A DNA stretch of 39,639 nt, taken from a virus. The notes beneath the pieces are model-generated. The model did no database searches, had not been told where the DNA came from, and worked only from the letters and a program-made list of their open reading frames with translations. A program made the translations under genes and the position numbers. Numbering within the stretch: position 1 is the first letter of the stretch; every line of letters starts with the position of its first letter. Location: the IMG/VR virus record IMGVR_UViG_3300046001_002700, positions 1 through 39,639 of that record. One strand, given 5' to 3'. Below are positions 24,215-29,898 of this stretch, piece after piece.

Positions 24215-24394
24215 TTAAGCTGTTGTGTGAATTATTATTCCAGTCTCGACCGTTTGCAGGTATTGCGCGGCCTGCGATTCCTGCCTGATCCTGCTTACTA
24301 GGGCACGCACGTCATCTGAGCGAACGTACATAATCGCACCTCCCATTGCCTGCGGGCTTTCGTGTTCGTCCAACCAGTCCTGTAGATTTAGCAT
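24215..24394 (-). CDS. 59-residue hypothetical protein
   Basis: ATG 24394 overlaps the end of the upstream gene by a few bases, and the frame ends at TAA 24215-24217. The product starts MLNLQDWLDEHES and has a helix rich in Arg/Gln (VRALVSRIRQESQAA). It has no recognised domain. Confidence 0.55.
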   Translation of the reverse strand: MLNLQDWLDEHESPQAMGGAIMYVRSDDVRALVSRIRQESQAAQYLQTVETGIIIHTTA

Positions 24395-24651
24395 TGCACA
24401 CCCCTAATAGTATATTGTGGGTAATCGGGCACGTCTGGCCCATCCGATTCAGGTTGTTCACAGTCTAGGGCTTTTTGAATCAGCGCCTCAATTTCTGTAT
24501 CCGCCCGTTCTGTTAGCATATTGGGGGGCAGTTCCTCATAAATCTCGCCCTTAGGATCAAGGGTGTACATGCTTCTGAGGCTCCAGGTGCCGTCCTTGTA
24601 GGAATCTACATACACTCCCAAATCGATTGAATGCCATGTTATTTTAATCAT
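24388..24651 (-). CDS. 87-residue hypothetical protein
   Basis: The product starts MIKITWHSIDLGVYVD. It has a beta-rich first half and an acidic, Pro-rich second half. The start is in an ATGA overlap with the gene before it. I do not recognise the family. Confidence 0.55.
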   Translation of the reverse strand: MIKITWHSIDLGVYVDSYKDGTWSLRSMYTLDPKGEIYEELPPNMLTERADTEIEALIQKALDCEQPESDGPDVPDYPQYTIRGVQC

Positions 24652-24809
24652 GATTGCGCCTCTTTTAATTTTTTGATTTCGAAGGATAGAAACCTGACTT
24701 CATTGCTCAAGACCATTCCAGAGTGAGAGCTGATCTTTTTATCTAGATCTCTCATGATGTCAGAGAGTACATTTTCCAGCAAGGCAATTAATTTCCCATT
24801 GTCGGTCAT
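24648..24809 (-). CDS. 53-residue coiled-coil protein
   Basis: ATG 24809 shares one base with the preceding stop (TAATG) and ends in an ATGA overlap. The product is a single long helix pattern (LIALLENVLSDIMRDLDKK, then VRFLSFEIKKLKE). The function is unknown. Confidence 0.5.
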   Translation of the reverse strand: MTDNGKLIALLENVLSDIMRDLDKKISSHSGMVLSNEVRFLSFEIKKLKEAQS

Positions 24810-24994
24810 TATAAGATTCCCTTTGTAAGATTTAGAATTCGTGAGGCATAAGCCAGGGCCATTTCTTCTGTTGGATACCCTCTTCGAAGTTCCACCAAGC
24901 AGCCTGAATCTAGGTCTATCGTTCGCACAGTAAACCCTTTTGCATCGCTATAGACTTCAGACTGCATTCCTTTATCTGTATTCGTGAGGGTCAT
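24809..24994 (-). CDS. 61-residue hypothetical protein
   Basis: I start at ATG 24994 (MTLTNTDKGM), because it forms an ATGA overlap with the upstream membrane peptide and has GGGAG about ten bases before it; the frame is open to 25036. It contains a beta-rich GFTVRTIDLDSGCLVELRRG stretch and then a helix EEMALAYASRI. It has no known domain. Confidence 0.5.
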   Translation of the reverse strand: MTLTNTDKGMQSEVYSDAKGFTVRTIDLDSGCLVELRRGYPTEEMALAYASRILNLTKGIL

Positions 24995-25074
24995 AGTATC
25001 AATGCTCCCGCAATAATTATTGAACATAGTAGACAACCTAGCATTGCCAGCGTTTCTTTTGTTTTATCGTTCAT
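24991..25074 (-). CDS. 27-residue single-pass membrane peptide
   Basis: ATG 25074 follows AGGGGAAAACTAT and ends at TGA in an ATGA overlap. The product MNDKTKETLAM followed by a hydrophobic run (LGCLLCSIIIAGALIL) reads as a short charged head and one transmembrane helix. It is probably real given spacing and coupling. Its role is unknown. Confidence 0.5.
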   Translation of the reverse strand: MNDKTKETLAMLGCLLCSIIIAGALIL

Positions 25075-25110
25075 ATAGTTTTCCCCTTATTTGATTTAAT
25101 GGCTTTCACC

Positions 25111-25132
25111 GATAGCACTATGCAATGCTATC
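25111..25132. repeat. Small perfect inverted repeat between early genes
   Basis: GATAGCA (25111-25117) and TGCTATC (25126-25132) with an 8-base loop, in the gap after the gene ending at 25143. It may be a weak hairpin in the early transcript. No U-run is present. Confidence 0.4.
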
Positions 25133-25142
25133 TAGTAAACCA

Positions 25143-25862
25143 CTATGCTGCTTTTCTGTTATTCAGGAAATTTCCCTTTCTTGAACCATGCACAGCAATT
25201 ACTATGCTGACCGGCGCTGACGATCCCTTGCAGATACCACAATCGTGGCAGCTAATACCTTTGCTGTCTGATAAACACTCTATTTCGCCATCGAATTTAT
25301 CTGTTATATCTACAGCAATTCTGAATGTTTTCGCGCCTATTGCATGAGCAGCAGCAGCTTGTTTAGGAGTATCAGCAGATACCATGCACAAGGACAGGAA
25401 GCGAGTATCAAAGCCCCTATGCTTCTGCTGGTGCGTATATGCCGTGTGCCCGTCTGATAGTGAAACGATATGCTCTGCTATCTCAAAAGGCATTGCAGCT
25501 GGATCGCCATATGCACCTAAGCGAATTTTGCGACCTTTGAATAATCCGGCATGAATCGATGGATCATAGGACGGGTATAGTCCTCGCTTGTATGCCTTGA
25601 ATATGGAAGCTGGAGCTTGTCCAATATTGACGTAGCAAGCACCACCTAAAGACTGACGATGCGGACAATTGCCACAGATAACGTCATCTAGTTTATCTGC
25701 TGACAGTTGGACAGGATGCGTATCCTCCGACAAAATCCAGACTTGCACCATGTCGCCTGTCTTTCTGTTATTGCTGGAAAGAGTAGCAATTACCACAATT
25801 TCGCGTGACCGATCTAGGGCAGATGGCCCTTTATAGAGTATTAATCCTGATGGCGTTTTCAT
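25143..25862 (-). CDS. Cysteine-rich conserved phage protein of unknown function
   Basis: The 239-residue product starts MKTPSGLILYKGPSALD and contains SNNRKTGDMVQVWIL (29-43), CGNCPHRQS, ACYVNIGQ, RLGAYGDPAAMP and GHTAYTHQ. Near the C-terminus it has CHDCGICKG. This block order is shared by a widespread family in phages and some bacteria (resembling DUF7227). The Cys clusters suggest metal binding. No activity is known to me. AGGGGAAACGAC precedes the ATG. Confidence 0.7.
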   Translation of the reverse strand: MKTPSGLILYKGPSALDRSREIVVIATLSSNNRKTGDMVQVWILSEDTHPVQLSADKLDDVICGNCPHRQSLGGACYVNIGQAPASIFKAYKRGLYPSYDPSIHAGLFKGRKIRLGAYGDPAAMPFEIAEHIVSLSDGHTAYTHQQKHRGFDTRFLSLCMVSADTPKQAAAAHAIGAKTFRIAVDITDKFDGEIECLSDSKGISCHDCGICKGSSAPVSIVIAVHGSRKGNFLNNRKAA

Positions 25863-25881
25863 GTCGTTTCCCCTTGATTGA

Positions 25882-26097
25882 TTAGATTGTGGTGACGCCT
25901 GATTCGGTTTCTATCCATACTTTCGCGCCACAAGACAACGGCTTATCTGCGCTATACACCACGCGTGATGGGCCGTTTATGAGCGCCTCGTTACATCTGA
26001 TGTTCTCTTTATAAGTCTTCACCGTGAGCACTGGCAGGTCTGCGCCTTTAGTGTTGGCGCGTATATTGTGCTGGTTCACATGGATTCTAGTTATCAT
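25882..26097 (-). CDS. Small conserved phage protein
   Basis: The 71-residue product starts MITRIHVNQHNIRANTK and has PVLTVKTYKENI and ending DKPLSCGAKVWIETE. These blocks look like a common small phage family of unknown role. GGAGATTCAAG precedes the ATG. Confidence 0.65.
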   Translation of the reverse strand: MITRIHVNQHNIRANTKGADLPVLTVKTYKENIRCNEALINGPSRVVYSADKPLSCGAKVWIETESGVTTI

Positions 26098-26136
26098 CTT
26101 GAATCTCCGGTAGTCGCCATCCGTGGCATTGATTGA

Positions 26137-26409
26137 TTAGTTAGCTAAGGATATGCAACCGCAGTTTTCCCATTCCCAATAAGTGCCATTCGCTTTAGCT
26201 ACCGCCTCAATGCCGGAAGCTATGTAGCAATCGCCCCAATAGTCGGCAAAATCAAGACCGTCTTCAGCAGACACACACAGACGGCCTGCATCGTTGACCC
26301 ACACTGTTGGGCTTACAGTTACTTCATCATGCGTCTTGGTTGTCTTGTTCCACACTAATGACGTGCCAGTTACTGCCTGTACCTGCAATTTGATAGCTTC
26401 GATGTTCAT
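26137..26409 (-). CDS. Hypothetical protein, first gene of the early operon
   Basis: The 90-residue product starts MNIEAIKLQVQAVTG and is acidic, with Trp/Tyr-rich ends (YWGDCYIA, TYWEWENCG). AAAGGGAAAACAGC precedes the ATG. It is the first gene downstream of the strong minus-strand promoter at 26476-26503, so it should be expressed early. The function is unknown. Confidence 0.65.
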   Translation of the reverse strand: MNIEAIKLQVQAVTGTSLVWNKTTKTHDEVTVSPTVWVNDAGRLCVSAEDGLDFADYWGDCYIASGIEAVAKANGTYWEWENCGCISLAN

Positions 26410-26475
26410 GCTGTTTTCCCTTTAGAGTGCTGGTTATTTATACAGTGTCTGTTGTTGTTCGCTTTCGACGTGGTC

Positions 26476-26503
26476 ATTATATCAATGCTGTCTCTTATGA
26501 CAA
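26476..26503 (-). promoter_or_regulatory. Sigma70-like early promoter, leftward
   Basis: Read on the minus strand: -35 TTGTCA (26503-26498), 16-base spacer, -10 TATAAT (26481-26476). Five of six and six of six consensus positions match. It would start near 26468 and drive the whole minus-strand block from the gene at 26409. Confidence 0.7.
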
Positions 26504-26567
26504 TACCCCAAATCAAATATATTCAAAGTATTTTCATGGTGGTTGGTATACAGATGTAACGCATTCG

Positions 26568-26604
26568 ATGGGTGACTACATGAGCTGACTGCAATGGGTG
26601 ACTA
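26568..26604. repeat. Direct repeat ATGGGTGACTA x2
   Basis: Copies at 26568-26578 and 26594-26604, 26 bases apart centre to centre. They lie just upstream of the leftward promoter as seen from the array. They may be protein binding sites. Confidence 0.5.
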
Positions 26605-26659
26605 GATAGGTGCATATAGGTAGCTATATAGGGAGCATATCCATCCCATTCTTTCCAAT

Positions 26660-26816
26660 CTATCAATCCCGTCTCAACGATAGACTTAAACTATCGATAG
26701 ATAAAAGCTATTGATCCTGGCTTATTGATAGTCGATACAGAAAATCTATTGATCTCGTGGTATTGATAGACTCAGTGATCGATAGAGAAAAGCTATTGAT
26801 ATGAGGAAATTGATAG
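26660..26816. repeat. Dyad-repeat (iteron) array, half-site ATCRATAG/CTATYGAT
   Basis: Three 23-base units lie at 26693-26715, 26731-26753 and 26778-26800. The first and third differ at one base. Each is ATCGATAG or a near match, seven A-rich bases, then CTATTGAT. Further single half-sites are at 26660-26667, near 26678, at 26724-26732, at 26761-26769 and at 26809-26816. An array of about ten half-sites in 160 bases is a typical sign of a multi-site operator or replication origin. Confidence 0.75.
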
Positions 26817-26926
26817 GGGGGAGGGGGGATTGGACAGCAGTATTATTATAGTACCCTCCAAACTTTGCAAAAGGGTAATTTGAAACACTCCTAAATCCCC
26901 AGCTAAATCATAGACTTAAAAAAAGG

Positions 26927-26946
26927 TATAATTTAGATATCTAAAT
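26927..26946 (+). promoter_or_regulatory. -10-like box overlapping a 16-bp palindrome
   Basis: TATAAT (26927-26932) runs directly into ATTTAGATATCTAAAT (26931-26946), a perfect palindrome, and GGAGG follows. No -35 is visible at the right distance. It could be an operator-controlled or activator-dependent promoter. Confidence 0.45.
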
Positions 26947-27024
26947 GGAGGTTTCTATATAACAAAAACAGATAAGCAATAGGTTCTATATCGGAATTTA
27001 TCATAAGCAAATGACAGATTTAAC

Positions 27025-27052
27025 TTGACAGATTTTTGATGATTAATATAAT
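27025..27052 (+). promoter_or_regulatory. Sigma70 consensus promoter, rightward
   Basis: TTGACA (27025-27030), 16-base spacer, TATAAT (27047-27052). Both hexamers are full consensus. GACAGATTT occurs twice around the -35. It should start near 27059 and drive the leader and the genes from 27330 on. Confidence 0.8.
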
Positions 27053-27058
27053 GCACTA

Positions 27059-27329
27059 AGGGTCAAAGGCGCAGACACTCGCCAAGCTCGCATCTGCCAG
27101 CAACTCAGAAAGATTAGATCAGTTAAGATCAATAACGCTGAGTTTTACCTCCCACGGCAGGGGGAGAACCAAGTCTAGTGATAATCATGCAATAATCTCC
27201 TTTCTGATGTATCCTCCAATAGGGCCTATCAAGGCAATCTATATAAATTTCTTCTCCATGAAAGAATAACAAAATTTACGGGGCAGTCTCTCACCCGATA
27301 AGGAGAGGCACAATCTGAGGTAAAACCAG
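27059..27329 (+). promoter_or_regulatory. Structured 5' leader with long-range pairing to a ribosome binding site
   Basis: A 270-base leader lies between the rightward promoter and ATG 27330. GTTTTACCTC (27142-27151) is perfectly complementary to GAGGTAAAAC (27317-27326), which holds the GAGG of the 27330 gene. Two local hairpins, AACTCAG/CTGAGTT (27102-27108, 27138-27144) and CTCCC/GGGAG (27149-27153, 27162-27166), overlap the first arm and could compete with it. It resembles a translational switch. No known riboswitch class is recognised. Confidence 0.5.
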
Positions 27330-27506
27330 ATGAAACATGAAGTTGAAACTGCAATCGAGGTTCTGACACTCAAGGGCCAAAAAGCAACAGACTCCGGTGA
27401 TGCACTAAGATATACGCAAGCTGCATTGAACCTAGCCCATGTACTTGCAACGCATACGATGACAGAGATACAGGGTTACGAATACATCGAAAAACTTAAT
27501 AAGTAA
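27330..27506 (+). CDS. 58-residue helical phage protein
   Basis: ATG 27330 is preceded by GAGG (27317-27320), and the frame ends at TAA 27504-27506. The product reads MKHEVETAIEVLTLKG, then SGDALRYTQAALNLAHVLA, two amphipathic helices. Proteins of this pattern are common before terminase genes in phages. The function is unknown. Confidence 0.7.
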   Translation: MKHEVETAIEVLTLKGQKATDSGDALRYTQAALNLAHVLATHTMTEIQGYEYIEKLNK

Positions 27507-27511
27507 TACGG

Positions 27512-27542
27512 CTGCCACCTCTGCGATGTTGGTACGTGGCGG
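27512..27542 (+). repeat. Hairpin between small genes
   Basis: CTGCCAC (27512-27518) pairs with GTGGCGG (27536-27542) with one G-U pair and a 17-base loop. There is no U-run, so it is more likely an RNA stability or processing element than a terminator. Confidence 0.4.
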
Positions 27543-27569
27543 TTATCATCAAATGCTAGATGGTGACAT

Positions 27570-27848
27570 ATGAAAGACCCTAGAATTGAAAGAGCCGGTG
27601 TCGAAGGGTTTAACAAACCTAAGAGAACACCTAATCACCCCACGAAATCTCATGTAGTTGTGGCTAAGTCTGGCGACCAAATCAAGACTATTAGATTCGG
27701 CCAGCAAGGTGTCTTAGGTTCCCCCAAGAGAGAAGGTGAGTCTGATGCCGATAAAGCCAGGCGAGCTTCATTTAAAGCAAGGCATAGCGAGAACATAGCC
27801 AAGGGCAAGATGTCTGCGGCATTTTGGGCTGACAAGGTTAAATGGTGA
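27570..27848 (+). CDS. Conserved small phage protein (DUF6321-like)
   Basis: The 92-residue basic protein contains AGVEGFNKPKRTPNHPTKSH (9-28), SGDQIKTIRFGQQGV and KARHSENIAKGKMSAAFWADKVKW at the end. This is a widespread small phage protein located upstream of terminase genes, and its strong Lys/Arg content suggests DNA or RNA contact. The exact function is not known. A weak GGTGA precedes the ATG. Confidence 0.75.
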   Translation: MKDPRIERAGVEGFNKPKRTPNHPTKSHVVVAKSGDQIKTIRFGQQGVLGSPKREGESDADKARRASFKARHSENIAKGKMSAAFWADKVKW

Positions 27849-27851
27849 TTT

Positions 27852-28001
27852 ATGGCAATGGGCGTTAAGCACTACTTCAAAGACGGCACTGAATACAAAG
27901 GTGCTACCCATAAGTCCAAAGGACGGCTTATGTCTGGTAAGACCCATACTGCCAGCAGCCAGTACCTGGTTCACAAAGCTGACCTTCCCAAGAAAAAGTA
28001 A
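27852..28001 (+). CDS. 49-residue basic protein
   Basis: ATG 27852 to TAA 27999-28001. The product starts MAMGVKHYFKDGTEYKG and ends LPKKK, with GKTHTASSQYLVHKA between. It is basic and compact. Its position in a run of small basic proteins before terminase supports it as real. The function is unknown. Confidence 0.65.
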   Translation: MAMGVKHYFKDGTEYKGATHKSKGRLMSGKTHTASSQYLVHKADLPKKK

Positions 28002-28004
28002 TGC

Positions 28005-28020
28005 AACCGCAATTGCGGTT
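28005..28020. repeat. Perfect 16-bp palindrome
   Basis: AACCGCAATTGCGGTT, just after the preceding stop. It can form a 6-bp hairpin with an AATT loop. The following ATAGCC is not a U-run, so termination is doubtful. Confidence 0.45.
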
Positions 28021-28069
28021 ATAGCCTCAAAGTAAAACTAAACGGTAATATCATAGTTTTGTAATTTAA

Positions 28070-28117
28070 AAGGGTTCACTTCTCTAGTAAGGATATCTAT
28101 TAGAAAAGTGGACCTTT
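28070..28117 (+). repeat. Long hairpin upstream of terminase genes
   Basis: The left arm is 28070-28089 and the right arm 28098-28117. The stem is about 20 bp with a few G-U pairs and one mismatch, and the 8-base loop is AGGATATC. It is followed by ATAAAG rather than a clear U-run. The size resembles RNase III processing stems known from T7-like transcripts, or an attenuator. Confidence 0.55.
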
Positions 28118-28158
28118 ATAAAGTCCCTTAACTCCTACCCCGGCAAAGGTGATACGAT

Positions 28159-28242
28159 ATGATGAAAGCTAAATCAACTAAAGCAAAAGGCAAGAAGAAA
28201 AAAGCTAATGGAAGCTCAAAAGGAACCTACTCCGGATACTAA
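28159..28242 (+). CDS. 27-residue lysine-rich peptide
   Basis: The ATG-ATG start at 28159 follows AAAGGTGA, and the frame ends at TAA 28240-28242. The product is MMKAKSTKAKGKKKKANG followed by SSKGTYSGY. It overlaps the next gene in another frame. Short Lys-rich peptides occur at this place in related phages. It may bind nucleic acid. Confidence 0.5.
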   Translation: MMKAKSTKAKGKKKKANGSSKGTYSGY

Positions 28243-28630
28243 TTCGGAGGTTAAGCGAGGCAGAGGCAGGCCCAGAAAGGAAGACCGTCTGATGACCCGT
28301 GAACAGTGGGAAGATCAGAAGAAGCTGGCTGTCGGTCGGCCAAAGGGTATGCGTACTGCTATCAAGAAACTGGAAGAAAGGCTTCTTGATGCCAATAGAA
28401 TAGACCTGGTAATTGACTCTATAGTAAGAGCCGCCTGTGATGATGAGAACAAGAACCAAGCTGCGGCTTGGAAACTTATCATGGACAGGATGGCTCCTAT
28501 GAGTCATTACGATAAGAACAAGCTGGGCGATAGGCCAATGATTAACATCAACGTGACTACCGCAGGGGATACTTCAATAAAGCAGATGGGCGAAGTATAT
28601 GAGCAAGACTCTGAAGAAGACCTTGAATAA
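28208..28630 (+). CDS. Terminase small subunit candidate
   Basis: The 140-residue product begins MEAQKEPTPDTNSE and has an AT-hook-like KRGRGRPRK (16-24), a helical middle (GRPKGMRTAIKKLEERLLD, then QAAAWKLIMDRMAPMS) and an acidic end (DSEEDLE). It lies directly before terL. The small subunit recognises packaging DNA, so an AT-hook fits. The family assignment rests on position and helical DNA-binding character. Confidence 0.65.
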   Translation: MEAQKEPTPDTNSEVKRGRGRPRKEDRLMTREQWEDQKKLAVGRPKGMRTAIKKLEERLLDANRIDLVIDSIVRAACDDENKNQAAAWKLIMDRMAPMSHYDKNKLGDRPMININVTTAGDTSIKQMGEVYEQDSEEDLE

Positions 28631-28651
28631 CCTCTCCCACGAGTATCCCTA

Positions 28652-29896
28652 ATGGATTTGGATATATCGCTATTGGCTTGGCAGCAAGATGTCTGGAATG
28701 ACCCCACAAGATTCAAGGTTGTTGCGGCAGGCAGACGTACTGGTAAATCTAGACTAGCAGCCTATCTTCTATTGGTTAATGCCCTACAGACAACCCGTGG
28801 AAACATATTCTACGTTGCCCCCACGCAAGGGCAAGCAAGAGACATTATGTGGAATACCCTTCTTGAGTTAGGCCAAGGGCTTATCGAGAGTTCCCACATT
28901 AACAATCTACAGATTAAGCTAGTCAACGGGATTATGATCTCGCTAAAAGGCGCGGATAGACCAGAGACCATGAGGGGTGTAAGCCTCAAGTATCTAGTTC
29001 TAGACGAATACGCCGACATGAAGCCAGATGTTTGGGAGCTTATCCTAAGACCAGCCCTAGCAGACCTTAAAGGCAGTGCTTTGTTTATCGGCACACCAAT
29101 GGGTAGAAATCATTTCTATGAACTCTACAGGTTGGCAGAGCTAGGTCTAGATGATGATTATAAGGCATGGCATTACACTAGCTATGATAACCCTATCCTA
29201 GAGAAGGAAGAGGTTGATAAGGCCAAGAAGTCTATGAGTTCCTATGCTTTTAGGCAGGAATTCATGGCTTCCTTTGAGGCTAGAGGCTCCGAGATGTTCA
29301 AGGAGACCTGGATTAAGTTCTCAGAGGATGAACCTGCTGGTGACTACCACGTTGCCATAGACTTAGCAGGCTTTGAAGAGGTTGGCAAGAAGACTAAATC
29401 CAAGAGGCTGGACAATACTGCCATAGCTGTGGTAAAAGTCGGCCCAGATGGGTGGTGGGTTAAGGATATAATAGTCGGAAGATGGACATTAGACGAGACC
29501 GCTACCAAGATATTCCAGATTGTGCGTGATTACGAGCCAATTTCTGTAGGTATTGAGAGGGGTATTGCCAGACAAGCGGTAATGTCGCCATTAACAGACC
29601 TAATGAAGAAGAGTGGCAGGTTTTTTAGGGTAGAAGAGTTAACTCACGGCAATAAAAAGAAGACAGATCGGGTCATGTGGGCGCTACAAGGGCGCTTTGA
29701 GAATGGCCTGGTGACTCTTAATAAGGCCGAATGGAATACTCAATTCATGGATGAGCTTTTCCAGTTCCCAGACTCGCTTACTCACGATGACATGATAGAC
29801 GCACTGGCATATATTGACCAATTAGCAAAAGTATCCTACTCCTCTGACTACGAGGAAGATGATTTCGTTGCACTAGACCATGTTTCTGGATATTAA
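28652..29896 (+). CDS. terL: Terminase large subunit
   Basis: The 414-residue packaging motor has Walker A AAGRRTGKS (25-33), Walker B LVLDEY (115-120), coupling motif GTPMG (147-151), and nuclease acidic residues at D237 (AIDLAG), D380 and D383 (HDDMIDALAY). It drives DNA into the prohead with ATP and cuts the concatemer. It is shorter than T4-type enzymes but complete. The ribosome binding site is weak, which suggests coupling to the upstream gene. Confidence 0.95.
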   Translation: MDLDISLLAWQQDVWNDPTRFKVVAAGRRTGKSRLAAYLLLVNALQTTRGNIFYVAPTQGQARDIMWNTLLELGQGLIESSHINNLQIKLVNGIMISLKGADRPETMRGVSLKYLVLDEYADMKPDVWELILRPALADLKGSALFIGTPMGRNHFYELYRLAELGLDDDYKAWHYTSYDNPILEKEEVDKAKKSMSSYAFRQEFMASFEARGSEMFKETWIKFSEDEPAGDYHVAIDLAGFEEVGKKTKSKRLDNTAIAVVKVGPDGWWVKDIIVGRWTLDETATKIFQIVRDYEPISVGIERGIARQAVMSPLTDLMKKSGRFFRVEELTHGNKKKTDRVMWALQGRFENGLVTLNKAEWNTQFMDELFQFPDSLTHDDMIDALAYIDQLAKVSYSSDYEEDDFVALDHVSGY

Positions 29897-29898
29897 CT

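Larger units (their letters stand above)
26410..27329. other. Non-coding control region between early and late operons
   Basis: About 920 bases hold no supported gene. In order it contains an early leftward promoter (26476-26503), two ATGGGTGACTA direct repeats, an ATATAG/CTATAT hairpin (26614-26629), a dense dyad-repeat array (26660-26816), a G-run on the plus strand (about 26815-26828), a promoter-like -10 with a palindrome (26927-26946), a strong rightward promoter (27025-27052) and a structured leader. It is AT-rich in several parts. The layout fits a replication origin plus divergent early/late control, which is inference. Confidence 0.7.

Noticed and set aside
26660-26816. CRISPR array
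   Set aside because: The repeats are short dyads with uneven spacing (38 and 47 bases), no unique spacers of constant length exist, and no cas gene is present.
26830-26852. Rightward promoter TTGGAC...TATAGT after the G-run
   Set aside because: The spacing between hexamers is only 11 bases.
26945-26962. Five-codon leader peptide (MEVSI) after the palindrome
   Set aside because: Nothing supports translation: no upstream ribosome binding site, and no attenuator follows.
27059-27329. tRNA gene in the late leader
   Set aside because: Hairpins are present but no cloverleaf, TPsiC-like GTTC loop or acceptor pairing could be drawn.
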